DNA of 9,381 nucleotides from an uncultured Prevotella sp. (GCA_900553155.1 USCM01000057.1:1-9381); one strand, 5' to 3'; positions 1 through 6,687 are shown, numbered from the stretch's first letter. Numbers and translations: made by a program. Notes: generated from the letters alone by a model not told the origin.

Positions 1-352
1 GTTCCTCATACACCACGCCCACCACGCCGTAAGCCACCCGCTGCTTGCGCAGACGCAGACCATTGGGCAGCGTCTTGGCGTCGAACACCTCGCCAAGCGG
101 ATTGTCGAGGTGTGCCACGTTGCGCAGGGCGGCTGCTATGTCGTGCAGTCGTTGCGGCGTAAGCTGCAGTCGGTCGTACAGCGGATTGTCCTTATCCATC
201 AGGCTTAGGTCGTCGGCATTGGCTGCAAGGAGGTCGGGGATGTGCGCCTCGGTAGCGTCGGCGAGGTCGAGAAGCAAGGAGGTGCGGTCGGTCTCGGCGA
301 GACGGGTAAGGGTATAGGAGGCGCTGCGAACTTTTGCGAAAATATTATTCAT
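1..352 (-). CDS. proA: Gamma-glutamyl phosphate reductase, N-terminal part (cut by window edge)
   Basis: ProA reduces gamma-glutamyl phosphate with NADPH to glutamate semialdehyde, the second step of proline synthesis, in the cytoplasm. Only the first 117 codons are present; the frame is open to the window's left edge. The visible part begins MNNIFAKVRSAS and ends with the family-typical stretch around residues 100-117 (LPNGLRLRKQRVAYGVVGVVYEE broken here as LPNGLRLRKQRV then AYGVVGVVYEE), which leads into the nucleotide-binding Rossmann fold. The catalytic cysteine lies beyond the edge and cannot be checked. The ATG at 352-350 sits 12 bp after the proB stop, so this is the eighth gene of the operon seen here. 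The assignment rests on the conserved N-terminal block plus its position after proC and proB. Confidence 0.93.
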   Translation of the reverse strand, partial: MNNIFAKVRSASYTLTRLAETDRTSLLLDLADATEAHIPDLLAANADDLSLMDKDNPLYDRLQLTPQRLHDIAAALRNVAHLDNPLGEVFDAKTLPNGLRLRKQRVAYGVVGVVYEE

Positions 353-364
353 AAGCATTTTTTA

Positions 365-1123
365 TCATACGAACTCCGTATACGGCGTGTCCTTATCGCC
401 ATCCAACACTCTCTGCAATATATTCTCGCGAGTGCCGTTGGCTATATACACGTGGATGCCGGCGTGTGCAACGCTTAGTGCCGTGTTGCACTTGCTCGTC
501 ATGCCGCCACGTCCAAACGCACTCTTGCTCTCGGTGACATACCGCACCACGTCGTCTGCCGACTGTACCCGGCGGATTGTGGGGCGAGAGCCATCGGCAG
601 CAGTATCGCCGAGCAAGCCGTCCACATTACTTAAGAGTATGAGGTTGTCGGCTTTCATCATCTGTGCCATCAGTCCTGACAGCTCGTCGTTGTCGGTGAA
701 CATCAGCTCGGTGACAGACACCGTATCGTTCTCGTTGACTATTGGTATAACATTGTTTTCGAGCATCACACTGATACACGACTTCTGGTTCTGGTACTGG
801 CGCTCGGACACGAAGTTCTCCTTCATCGTAAGCACCTGACCAACATTTATGCCGTACTCGCGAAACAGCGAGTAGTAGAGGTTCATCAGCTTAACCTGCC
901 CCATGGCAGAATAGAGCTGACGTTGCTCCACACTGTCCAACGGATGTACGGCGTGCATCTCTCCCCTACCGCATGCCACGGCTCCCGACGACACCAATAT
1001 CAACTGATGGCCGGCACTGTGCAGGGCGGCAAGCTGGTCGACAATGGAGGAGAGGCGCGACACGTTGACGTGGCCGTCGGCACGTGTCAGTATGTTGCTT
1101 CCTACTTTTACTACTGTTAGCAT
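365..1123 (-). CDS. proB: Glutamate 5-kinase, amino-acid-kinase domain only
   Basis: ProB phosphorylates glutamate on its gamma-carboxylate using ATP, the committed step of proline synthesis. The 252-residue product contains the amino-acid-kinase fold from end to end: KVGSN (6-10) for phosphate binding, SSGAVACGRG (45-54), the glutamate-binding NENDTV (130-135), TDNDEL (143-148) and GRGGMTSK (204-211) near the nucleotide site, then AHAGIHVYIANGT (219-231). It ends about 20 residues later. The E. coli enzyme is 367 residues because it carries a C-terminal PUA domain; this one has none, and the next gene starts 12 bp downstream, so it is a naturally short form or an old truncation rather than a sequencing break. 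The ATG overlaps the proC stop by one base (TAATG), which suggests translational coupling. Substrate assignment over other kinases of this fold is supported by proC and proA on either side. Confidence 0.95.
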   Translation of the reverse strand: MLTVVKVGSNILTRADGHVNVSRLSSIVDQLAALHSAGHQLILVSSGAVACGRGEMHAVHPLDSVEQRQLYSAMGQVKLMNLYYSLFREYGINVGQVLTMKENFVSERQYQNQKSCISVMLENNVIPIVNENDTVSVTELMFTDNDELSGLMAQMMKADNLILLSNVDGLLGDTAADGSRPTIRRVQSADDVVRYVTESKSAFGRGGMTSKCNTALSVAHAGIHVYIANGTRENILQRVLDGDKDTPYTEFV

Positions 1124-1908
1124 TATTCAACACTTCTTTTGAGTCCTTCTATCACCGCATTGGTGAATCCCTCCTTCTCCATAGCGTTCAAGCCACGGAT
1201 GGTGAATCCGCCAGGTGTTGTAACCTTATCTATCTCGGCTTCGGGGTTTGCCCCACTCTTCTGCAGCAGCAAGGCGGCACCCTTTATGGTCTGCAGCACA
1301 ATGTCCTTGGCGGCATCTGCCTTGAAGCCAAGCTCTACCCCACCCTCTGTCGCGGCGCGAACGTATCGCATGGCGTAGGCTATGCCACAAGAGGCGAGTG
1401 CCATACCGGCTCCAAACTGGCGTGCCTCAACCGACATCGTCTCGCCAACGGCATCAAACACCTTTACGACAAGTTGTTCAGCCTCAACAGGTCCGCACAC
1501 GCGGGTGACAAACGACATAGAGGCGCCAACGGCTATGGCGGTGTTGGGCAAGGCAAAGAACGTGGCGGGGCACTTTCCATTATACTCCACCCACGACTTA
1601 ACCTGCTCGGCTTTCAGTCCGGCGGCTACAATGACGAGCACCTGACGCTGGGCGTCGAGCACATCGCTTATCTCCTCGATAACGCTCTCCACAAGCCACG
1701 GCTTAACCACGAGGAACACAACGTCGCCCCAAGCGGCAGCCTGGCGGTTGTCGGCAGAAACCTGCACGCCCTGCTCGGCATAAGGAGCAAGGCGATCGGT
1801 ATGGGGATTGGAGATACTAATGTCGGAAGGACAGAAACTGTCTGAACGCAAAAAGCCGTCAAGCATTGCGCCGCCCATGGCGCCGACTCCTATTATTGAT
1901 ATCTTCAT
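1123..1908 (-). CDS. proC: Pyrroline-5-carboxylate reductase
   Basis: ProC reduces 1-pyrroline-5-carboxylate to proline with NAD(P)H, the last step of proline synthesis. The 261-residue product is of normal family length. It starts with a Rossmann dinucleotide-binding motif, IIGVGAMGGAM (5-15). VKPWLVESV (68-76) and the ALPNTAIAVG block (119-128) follow, and the C-terminal dimerization domain carries the family signature around TPGGFTIRGL (231-240) followed by EKEGFTNAVIEGL (244-256). The ATG overlaps the argD stop by four bases (ATGA), and the stop overlaps the proB start by one base, so argD, proC and proB are probably translationally coupled. The order proC-proB-proA puts the last enzyme of the pathway first. 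proC following argD is also, from memory, the arrangement in Bacteroides. Confidence 0.97.
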   Translation of the reverse strand: MKISIIGVGAMGGAMLDGFLRSDSFCPSDISISNPHTDRLAPYAEQGVQVSADNRQAAAWGDVVFLVVKPWLVESVIEEISDVLDAQRQVLVIVAAGLKAEQVKSWVEYNGKCPATFFALPNTAIAVGASMSFVTRVCGPVEAEQLVVKVFDAVGETMSVEARQFGAGMALASCGIAYAMRYVRAATEGGVELGFKADAAKDIVLQTIKGAALLLQKSGANPEAEIDKVTTPGGFTIRGLNAMEKEGFTNAVIEGLKRSVE

Positions 1909-3038
1909 AAACTTTTCTTGAACTTCTCTACAAACTCATCCGCCTCCTTCTTTGTCAAGCACAGCGGCGGAAGCAGACGCAGGATATTGGTAGACGCACA
2001 ACCTGTAAAGCAGTGTTCGTCGTGGATAAGGCGCGAGCGGACATCTTTGTGTGGAATGTCAAGCTCAATGCCTATCATCATTCCGCGACCGCGAACATCC
2101 ACGATATGACTGTTCTCTTTCTTCATATCGTTGAGTTTGGCAAGCAGATACTCGCCCACCTCGTGCGCATTGGCTATGAGATTCTCCTTCTCCATAACGT
2201 CGAGCACGGCAAGAGCTGCCGTACAAGCAAGGTGATTGCCGCCGAATGTGGTGCCGAGCATACCGTACACGGGCTTAAACTCTGGCGATATAAGCACGGC
2301 TCCCATCGGGAATCCGTTGCCAATGCCCTTGGCGCAGGTGATGATGTCGGGGCGGATGCCAAGCCACTGGTGGGCAAAGAACTTTCCACTACGGCCATAA
2401 CCACACTGTATCTCGTCGCAGATGAGCACCGCTCCGTGCTTCTTGCAAGCTGCCTGCAAGCCCTTGGCAAACTCTTCGGTAGCCATGCGTATGCCGCCGA
2501 CACCCTGTATGCACTCGATGATGCAGGCTGCCACATCGCCCTTGGCAAGCTCGGCCTCCCATGCGGCGAGGTCGTTGAGCGGCAGGAAGGTAACGTGGTT
2601 GTTGGCATTGATTGGCGCAATAATCTTAGGATTGTTGGTGGCCTCAACCGCAAGCGACGTACGTCCGTGAAACGCTTTCTCGGCAGAGAGCACACGTGTC
2701 TTGCCCGTATGGAACGACGCAAGCTTCAGGGCATTCTCGTTGGCCTCGGCTCCCGAGTTGATAAGGAATAGCTGATAGTCGTCGTAGCCGCAAGCCTTGC
2801 CCAATCGTTCGGCCAACTGCTGCTGCAAGGTGTTGATTACGGAGTTGCTATAGAACCCGAGCTTGTGCAGCTGGGCTGTAAGCATCTCCACATAATGTGG
2901 ATGACAATGACCTATAGAGATGACTGCATGGCCACCATAAAGGTCCAAATACTCAGTACCTTGGTCGTCCCATACGTGGCAACCAAGACCCTTGGTGATA
3001 TTTATGTCGAATAGGGGGTAAACGTCAAATAGATTCAT
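1905..3038 (-). CDS. argD: Acylornithine aminotransferase (class III, PLP-dependent)
   Basis: ArgD transfers an amino group from glutamate to N-acyl-glutamate semialdehyde, giving N-acyl-ornithine. In Bacteroidetes the acyl group is thought to be succinyl rather than acetyl. With the start at 3038 the product has 377 residues, normal for the family. Visible features are NSGAEANE (94-101) for the cofactor phosphate, FHGRT (123-127), CDEIQCGYGRSG (207-218) with the PLP-binding Asp208, and TCAKGIGNGFPMGA (234-247) with the Schiff-base Lys237. The frame stays open upstream to an ATG at 3080, but those 14 residues (MDFSLFTFLFSLKF) come from a low-complexity AG/CT repeat, and MNLFDVYPLFDI matches the usual family N-terminus; hence the shorter start. 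No Shine-Dalgarno sequence is visible, which is common in this phylum. The 232-bp gap to argC is unlike any other junction in the operon. Confidence 0.94.
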   Translation of the reverse strand: MNLFDVYPLFDINITKGLGCHVWDDQGTEYLDLYGGHAVISIGHCHPHYVEMLTAQLHKLGFYSNSVINTLQQQLAERLGKACGYDDYQLFLINSGAEANENALKLASFHTGKTRVLSAEKAFHGRTSLAVEATNNPKIIAPINANNHVTFLPLNDLAAWEAELAKGDVAACIIECIQGVGGIRMATEEFAKGLQAACKKHGAVLICDEIQCGYGRSGKFFAHQWLGIRPDIITCAKGIGNGFPMGAVLISPEFKPVYGMLGTTFGGNHLACTAALAVLDVMEKENLIANAHEVGEYLLAKLNDMKKENSHIVDVRGRGMMIGIELDIPHKDVRSRLIHDEHCFTGCASTNILRLLPPLCLTKKEADEFVEKFKKSL

Positions 3039-3043
3039 AAACT

Positions 3044-3273
3044 TAAGAGAAAAGAGAAAAGTGAAAAGTGAAAAATCCATATGTTATACTATGAATATCC
3101 AAGCATTAAACATTGGAGATACATAAGATTAGATTATACACTCTTCACTCTTCTCTTTTATTTAATTATTGTTTAACATTCCGTTTCTTTACTGTTTTTA
3201 TTTACTCAATATCTTTCCCTTTTAACTTAAAAGCACTCGGATTTTTCGTTCTTCACTCTTCGTTCTTCACTTA
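3044..3273. repeat. AT-rich intergenic insert bounded by 35-bp imperfect inverted repeats
   Basis: The argC-argD gap is filled by an AT-rich stretch with no credible coding potential. Its ends form an inverted repeat: plus-strand 3044-3078 and minus-strand 3273-3239 both begin TAAG, end GAAAAATCC on the inner side, and match at 27 of 35 ungapped positions by hand count. The arms consist of degenerate 7-bp units such as GTGAAGA. The outer end of the argC-side arm supplies the argC TAA stop. A further CT-rich tract at 3141-3159 also complements the argD-side arm. I found no TAnnTTTG promoter element on the minus strand. It could be a MITE-like or BOX-like repeat, or a locally expanded simple sequence; no transposase or clear target duplication is seen. 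Confidence 0.55.
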
Positions 3274-4251
3274 GAAACCTGTTGGTTTCAACTTCAGTCC
3301 CAATTCTTCCTTCATTCCAAACATCACATTCATATTCTGCACCGCCTGTCCAACAGCACCCTTCAGAAGGTTGTCGATGCAGGAAGTGATGAGGAGCTTA
3401 GAGCCGTACTTCTCGCAGTGGACAAGACACTTGTTGGTGTTGACCACCTGCTTGAGGTCGATAGGCTTGTCGATGTAATGGGTGAAGGGAGCGTCGCGGT
3501 AGAAATCCTTATAGGCTGCCACGATATTCTCGATGGGGAGAGAGGTCTTCACAACCTCTGTGGCGAAGATGCCGCGAGCAAAGTCGCCACGGTAAGGGAT
3601 GAAGTCGATGGATGCCGCAAACTCGCCCTTGCCTGCCTCTTCTTGCACCTGACTCAGGCTCTGGCATATCTCCGGCACATGCTGATGCTGGAATGGCTTG
3701 TATATGCTCATGTTGTTGTTGCGCCAAGAGAAGTGGGTTGTGGCACCCGGCTTCTGTCCGGCACCCGTCGAACCCGTTATGGCATTTACCGCCACATCGT
3801 CGTTGATGATGCCGAGCTTTGCGGCTGGCAGCAGTCCGAGCTGGATGCAGGTGGCAAAGCAACCTGGGTTAGCAACGTGCTGCGCCTTGGCAATGGCGTC
3901 ACGGTTAATCTCCGGCAGACCATAAACATAGTCATTACCCTCGCGCTTCAAGCGAAAGTCCTGTGCCAGGTCGATTATCTTAACGTTCTCTGGAATCTTA
4001 TGTTCCTTTAAGAACGCCTCGCTCTTGCCATGACCGAAACAGAAGAACACAACGTCCACATCATCAAAGGGCATCTCCGACGTAAAGCGCAGGTCGGTGT
4101 CGCCATACAGTCCCTCGTGCACATCGGTGATGAGGTTGCCGGCATTGCTCTCGCTGTTAATAAAAGATATTTCGGCTTCGGGGTGATTGATAAGTATGCG
4201 GATAAGCTCACCGGCTGTATAGCCGGCTCCGCCAAGGATTCCTATTTTCAT
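3271..4251 (-). CDS. argC: N-acyl-gamma-glutamyl-phosphate reductase
   Basis: ArgC reduces N-acyl-gamma-glutamyl phosphate to the semialdehyde with NADPH, the third step of arginine synthesis; the acyl group is acetyl in most bacteria and probably succinyl in this lineage. The 326-residue product starts at the nucleotide-binding motif GILGGAGYTAGEL (4-16). It carries the catalytic cysteine in NPGCFATC (128-135, Cys131), STGAGQKPG (161-169), the histidine-containing FQHQHVPEI (187-195) and the C-terminal KGAVGQAVQNMNVMFG (297-312). The frame runs open upstream to 4494, but that extension lies inside argG, so the ATG at 4251, which begins the conserved MKIGILGG, is chosen. This start is 4 bp after the argG stop. 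The stop TAA lies inside the arm of an inverted repeat. Confidence 0.97.
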   Translation of the reverse strand: MKIGILGGAGYTAGELIRILINHPEAEISFINSESNAGNLITDVHEGLYGDTDLRFTSEMPFDDVDVVFFCFGHGKSEAFLKEHKIPENVKIIDLAQDFRLKREGNDYVYGLPEINRDAIAKAQHVANPGCFATCIQLGLLPAAKLGIINDDVAVNAITGSTGAGQKPGATTHFSWRNNNMSIYKPFQHQHVPEICQSLSQVQEEAGKGEFAASIDFIPYRGDFARGIFATEVVKTSLPIENIVAAYKDFYRDAPFTHYIDKPIDLKQVVNTNKCLVHCEKYGSKLLITSCIDNLLKGAVGQAVQNMNVMFGMKEELGLKLKPTGF

Positions 4252-4255
4252 AATT

Positions 4256-5449
4256 TTATCTCTGCTCATCGGGATGAATACCATAGTATACACGCAACGG
4301 AGTAGAGAGAACCTTGATGAATCCCTTAGCCTCCTCGGCTGTCCAGCCGTGCTGCATCTCGCCATACTCACCGAGCTTCGACTTAAGCAAGTCGTCCTTG
4401 CTGTCCACGCCAACGGTCTCGAAGCCGAGCGGACGTAGCTTGAGGATAGCTGTGCCGTTGACATTGCGCTGCGACGATGTAAGCATTGCCTCAATATCCG
4501 GCATTACCGGCTCAAGATACTGACTCTCGTGGAGGAACATACCATACCAGTTGGCTACCTGGTCCTTCCAGTACTGCTGCCACTTGCTAAGCGTGTACTT
4601 CTCCAACAGGCGGTGGGCCTCGATGATGAGCTTCGGGGCTGCAGCCTCAAAGCCAACACGACCCTTGATGCCGATGATGGTATCGCCTACGTTGCAGTCG
4701 CGACCGATGCCATAAGCGGCGCCAATCTCTTCTATCTTCTGTATTGCAGCCACCTTGTCGTCAAACTTCTCGCCGTTGACTGCCACAATCTCGCCCTTCT
4801 CAAACGTAATCTTCAGCTCCGACTCGTCCTCACGTGTAACGTGCTTAAGGTAAGCCTCCTCGGGCAGACCCTGTGTCGAGTCGAGTATCTCGCCGCCGCA
4901 GATGCTGGTTCCCCAAATGCCCACGTTGTACGAATACTTAAGCTTGGTGAAGTCGGCAAAGAAACCGTTCTCATTGAGGTAGTCTACCTCATCCTTACGC
5001 GAGAGAGCCTTGTCGCGTGTAAGGGTGATAATCTCCACACCCGGTGCCATAACAAGGAAGGTCATGTCGAAACGAATCTGGTCGTTGCCGGCACCTGTAG
5101 AGCCATGTGCAATGGCGTCGGCACCAATCTGCTTGGCGTAGCGTGCAATGGCAATGGCCTGGAAGATACGCTCAGACGATACGGAGATAGGATAGCAATT
5201 ATTACGCATCACGTTGCCGTAAATCATATACTTCAACGACTTCTCGTAATACTCCTGTGTAACGTCTAGTGTTACGTATTGTTTAGCGCCAAGCTTATAG
5301 GCGTTCTCCTCGTTGGTCTTCAACTGTTCGGGAGAAAAGCCGCCGGTATTGGCACATGCAGCATGCACCTCATAGCCATCCTTGGCAAGTTTCATTACTG
5401 TGTACGAGGTGTCAAGACCTCCTGAAAATGCAACAACAACCTTTTTCAT
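4256..5449 (-). CDS. argG: Argininosuccinate synthase
   Basis: ArgG condenses citrulline and aspartate, using ATP, to argininosuccinate, the penultimate step of arginine synthesis. The 397-residue product is of family length. The N-terminal PP-loop ATP-binding motif AFSGGLDTS (7-15) is intact. So is HGSTGAGNDQIRFD (115-128), the block contacting citrulline and aspartate in characterised enzymes. The later IGIKGRVGFEAAAP segment (259-272) and the C-terminal helix region are also recognisable. The partner argH is not in the window. The ATG at 5449 is 14 bp after the stop of the GNAT gene, and the gene ends 4 bp before argC. From memory this position, between the GNAT gene and argC, is the same in Bacteroides thetaiotaomicron. 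Antisense frames of up to 246 codons over this gene are treated as codon-bias artefacts. Confidence 0.97.
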   Translation of the reverse strand: MKKVVVAFSGGLDTSYTVMKLAKDGYEVHAACANTGGFSPEQLKTNEENAYKLGAKQYVTLDVTQEYYEKSLKYMIYGNVMRNNCYPISVSSERIFQAIAIARYAKQIGADAIAHGSTGAGNDQIRFDMTFLVMAPGVEIITLTRDKALSRKDEVDYLNENGFFADFTKLKYSYNVGIWGTSICGGEILDSTQGLPEEAYLKHVTREDESELKITFEKGEIVAVNGEKFDDKVAAIQKIEEIGAAYGIGRDCNVGDTIIGIKGRVGFEAAAPKLIIEAHRLLEKYTLSKWQQYWKDQVANWYGMFLHESQYLEPVMPDIEAMLTSSQRNVNGTAILKLRPLGFETVGVDSKDDLLKSKLGEYGEMQHGWTAEEAKGFIKVLSTPLRVYYGIHPDEQR

Positions 5450-5463
5450 ATTATCTTCTTACC

Positions 5464-6060
5464 TTAATTTTCCAACTTCTTAATTCTCTCTATCACATCC
5501 TCCGGAAGCTTAGCCGGCAGATGCTCCTCGGGGTCGTACAGCATACCGGTGCAGATGCAGTACTTGCGACCGGTGCGCTTAAGCACATCCACATTGATGC
5601 AGCCCTCGCATCCTCGCCAAAAAGCCTCGTCGTCGGTAAGGTCGGCGAAGGTTACGGGATGATAACCCAGCTGGGTATTCATAGCCATAACGGCGGCTCC
5701 ACTGGTCAAGGAGAATATCTTGGCGTGCGGCCAGCGTGTGCGGGCAAGCGTAAAGGTGAGGTCCTTGATGCGCTTTGCCACGCCCAACCCACGAAACTTA
5801 GGGTCTACGATAAGACCCGATGTGGTGACATACTGCTTGTTGCCCCATGTCTCGATGTAGCTAAAGCCTACAAACTCGTCGCCATAAAGGGCGATAACGG
5901 CCTTTGCCTCCTTCATCTTGGTGGCTACATACTCGTGTGTACGTTTTGCGATACCAGTGCCGCGCACCTTGGCAGCCTTCTCTATGGTATCGAGTATTGT
6001 GTCGACATATTTCTCATGCGATGGGTCGGCCACCATCACTGTTATATCTTCTTTATTCAT
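5464..6060 (-). CDS. GNAT acyltransferase of the arginine operon; candidate N-acylglutamate (N-succinylglutamate) synthase
   Basis: The 198-residue product has a GNAT fold: a beta-strand block GDEFVGFSYIETWG (60-73), SGLIVDPKFR (81-90), then the acyl-CoA pyrophosphate-binding motif RGLGVAKRI (90-98). The tail after the fold (about 140-198) is unusual for GNATs and carries four cysteines, CEGC (151-154) and CIC (168-170), a pattern that could bind metal. No argA, argJ or ArgB-ArgA fusion is visible here. Bacteroidetes are known to make arginine through N-succinyl intermediates, shown by the B. fragilis succinylornithine transcarbamylase. I recall that genetic studies assign the B. thetaiotaomicron gene in this position to the first step, glutamate acylation, but cannot verify that here. 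The call therefore rests on fold plus position between argR and argG. It could instead acylate another substrate. The gene starts 5 bp after the argR stop. Confidence 0.75.
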   Translation of the reverse strand: MNKEDITVMVADPSHEKYVDTILDTIEKAAKVRGTGIAKRTHEYVATKMKEAKAVIALYGDEFVGFSYIETWGNKQYVTTSGLIVDPKFRGLGVAKRIKDLTFTLARTRWPHAKIFSLTSGAAVMAMNTQLGYHPVTFADLTDDEAFWRGCEGCINVDVLKRTGRKYCICTGMLYDPEEHLPAKLPEDVIERIKKLEN

Positions 6061-6065
6061 AATTC

Positions 6066-6545
6066 CTAATATTCCATTCCAGGCACAATGCTGCTCAGTC
6101 CCTTAAGCACCTGGTCCTGCGTAGCGCCTTCCTTAATAACAATAAAGATAGTGTCGTCGCCGGCGATAGTGCCTATAATCTCGTCGATATGTCCGTTGTC
6201 GATATTATAGGCGATGGAACTGGCATAGCCGGGTCGGGTGCGGATAACACCCAAGTTGCCCGAAAAGCTTATAGAACGATAACCGGGGATGCGGAGCATC
6301 TCGGATGCCATACGTGGAGTAGGCACACGCTTGTACATCGTCTCGTTAGGCAACACATAGACGTACTTGCCATTCATACTCGCAGCCTTTGCCACCTTTA
6401 GTTGCTTGAAGTCGCGGCTCAACGTTGCTTGGGTTACGGCATAGCCCTCCTGGGCGAGTGCGGTAAGCACCTCCTCCTGACTTCCGAGCTCCTTGCTCGA
6501 GATAAGCATCTTCAATGTTTCTATTCTGTCGCTTTTTAACTTCAT
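6066..6545 (-). CDS. argR: Arginine repressor ArgR
   Basis: ArgR is a hexameric DNA-binding protein that uses arginine as co-repressor for arginine biosynthesis genes. The 159-residue product has both family domains. The N-terminal winged helix-turn-helix contains SQEEVLTALAQEGY (22-35) and the recognition helix VTQATLSRDFKQL (37-49). The C-terminal oligomerization domain carries GTIAGDDTIF (125-134), whose aspartates 130 and 131 correspond to the arginine-binding pair. The open frame extends upstream to 6614, but that would pass through the promoter's -7 element; the ATG at 6545 gives the usual family length and N-terminus (MKLKSDRIE). It is the first gene of the operon it presumably controls, which implies autoregulation. 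ARG-box-like sequences lie in its upstream region. Confidence 0.96.
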   Translation of the reverse strand: MKLKSDRIETLKMLISSKELGSQEEVLTALAQEGYAVTQATLSRDFKQLKVAKAASMNGKYVYVLPNETMYKRVPTPRMASEMLRIPGYRSISFSGNLGVIRTRPGYASSIAYNIDNGHIDEIIGTIAGDDTIFIVIKEGATQDQVLKGLSSIVPGMEY

Positions 6546-6557
6546 AATTGCTATGGT

Positions 6558-6571
6558 TGTATATTTATTCG
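6558..6571 (-). promoter_or_regulatory. Possible ArgR operator between transcription start and argR ATG
   Basis: On the minus strand this reads CGAATAAATATACA, which matches 12 of 14 positions of the E. coli-type ARG-box core TGAAT-N4-ATTCA (counting the four central bases as free). It lies between the predicted transcription start and the argR ATG, where bound repressor would block the operon. The plus-strand reading shares its first 11 bases, TGTATATTTAT, with a second site at 6674-6687. The region is AT-rich, so a chance match is possible, and the consensus for this phylum is not known to me. Confidence 0.35.
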
Positions 6572-6583
6572 GTTTTACAAATG

Positions 6584-6615
6584 CAAAAGTATAAATAATC
6601 GAACAAACAACCAAA
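6584..6615 (-). promoter_or_regulatory. Bacteroidetes-type promoter for the argR-arg-pro operon
   Basis: Minus-strand -33 element TTTG at 6615-6612, a spacer of exactly 20 bp, and -7 element TACTTTTG at 6591-6584. This matches the Bacteroidetes primary sigma consensus TTTG-N19-21-TAnnTTTG. Transcription should start near 6578, giving a leader of about 33 nt before the argR ATG. No comparable promoter was seen in the 232-bp argC-argD gap, so this one may serve the whole eight-gene run. Confidence 0.75.
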
Positions 6616-6673
6616 CAAATACGTATAAAAATGCAATGAAAAGTAACAGAAAGTAATATAGGGATAAAATCAG

Positions 6674-6687
6674 TGTATATTTATACA
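6674..6687. promoter_or_regulatory. Palindromic 14-mer, possible distal ArgR operator
   Basis: TGTATATTTATACA is two perfect 6-bp arms around a 2-bp centre. It shares its first 11 bases with the ARG-box-like site 116 bp away at 6558-6571, and its shape resembles TGAAT-N4-ATTCA with one change per arm. It lies about 60 bp upstream of the -33 element of the argR promoter. Two distant operators bridged by one ArgR hexamer are known in other bacteria. AT-rich background makes chance plausible. Confidence 0.3.

Noticed and set aside
1084..1845. Plus-strand open frame of 253 codons opposite proC
   Set aside because: It is antisense to an intact proC, has no recognisable family or signal, and looks like a by-product of codon bias.
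2013..2771. Plus-strand open frame of 252 codons opposite argD
   Set aside because: Antisense to conserved argD motifs; composition rich in His, Cys and Arg is typical of shadow frames.
3099..3116. Short symmetric CCAA...TTGG in the argC-argD spacer
   Set aside because: Only four paired bases at each end with an unpaired interior; too weak to call an operator or terminator.
4252..4494. N-terminal extension of argC to 4494
   Set aside because: The extra 81 residues overlap the end of argG out of frame and precede the conserved MKIGILGG start of the family.
4529..5269. Plus-strand open frame of 246 codons opposite argG
   Set aside because: Antisense to an intact argG; no start signal, promoter or family resemblance.
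5356..6069. Plus-strand open frame of 237 codons opposite the GNAT gene and the start of argG
   Set aside because: Spans the junction of two real genes on the other strand and has no protein-family features.
6546..6614. N-terminal extension of argR to 6614
   Set aside because: It would need a transcript starting upstream of a well-matched promoter whose -7 element lies inside the extension; ArgR proteins are normally about 150-160 residues.
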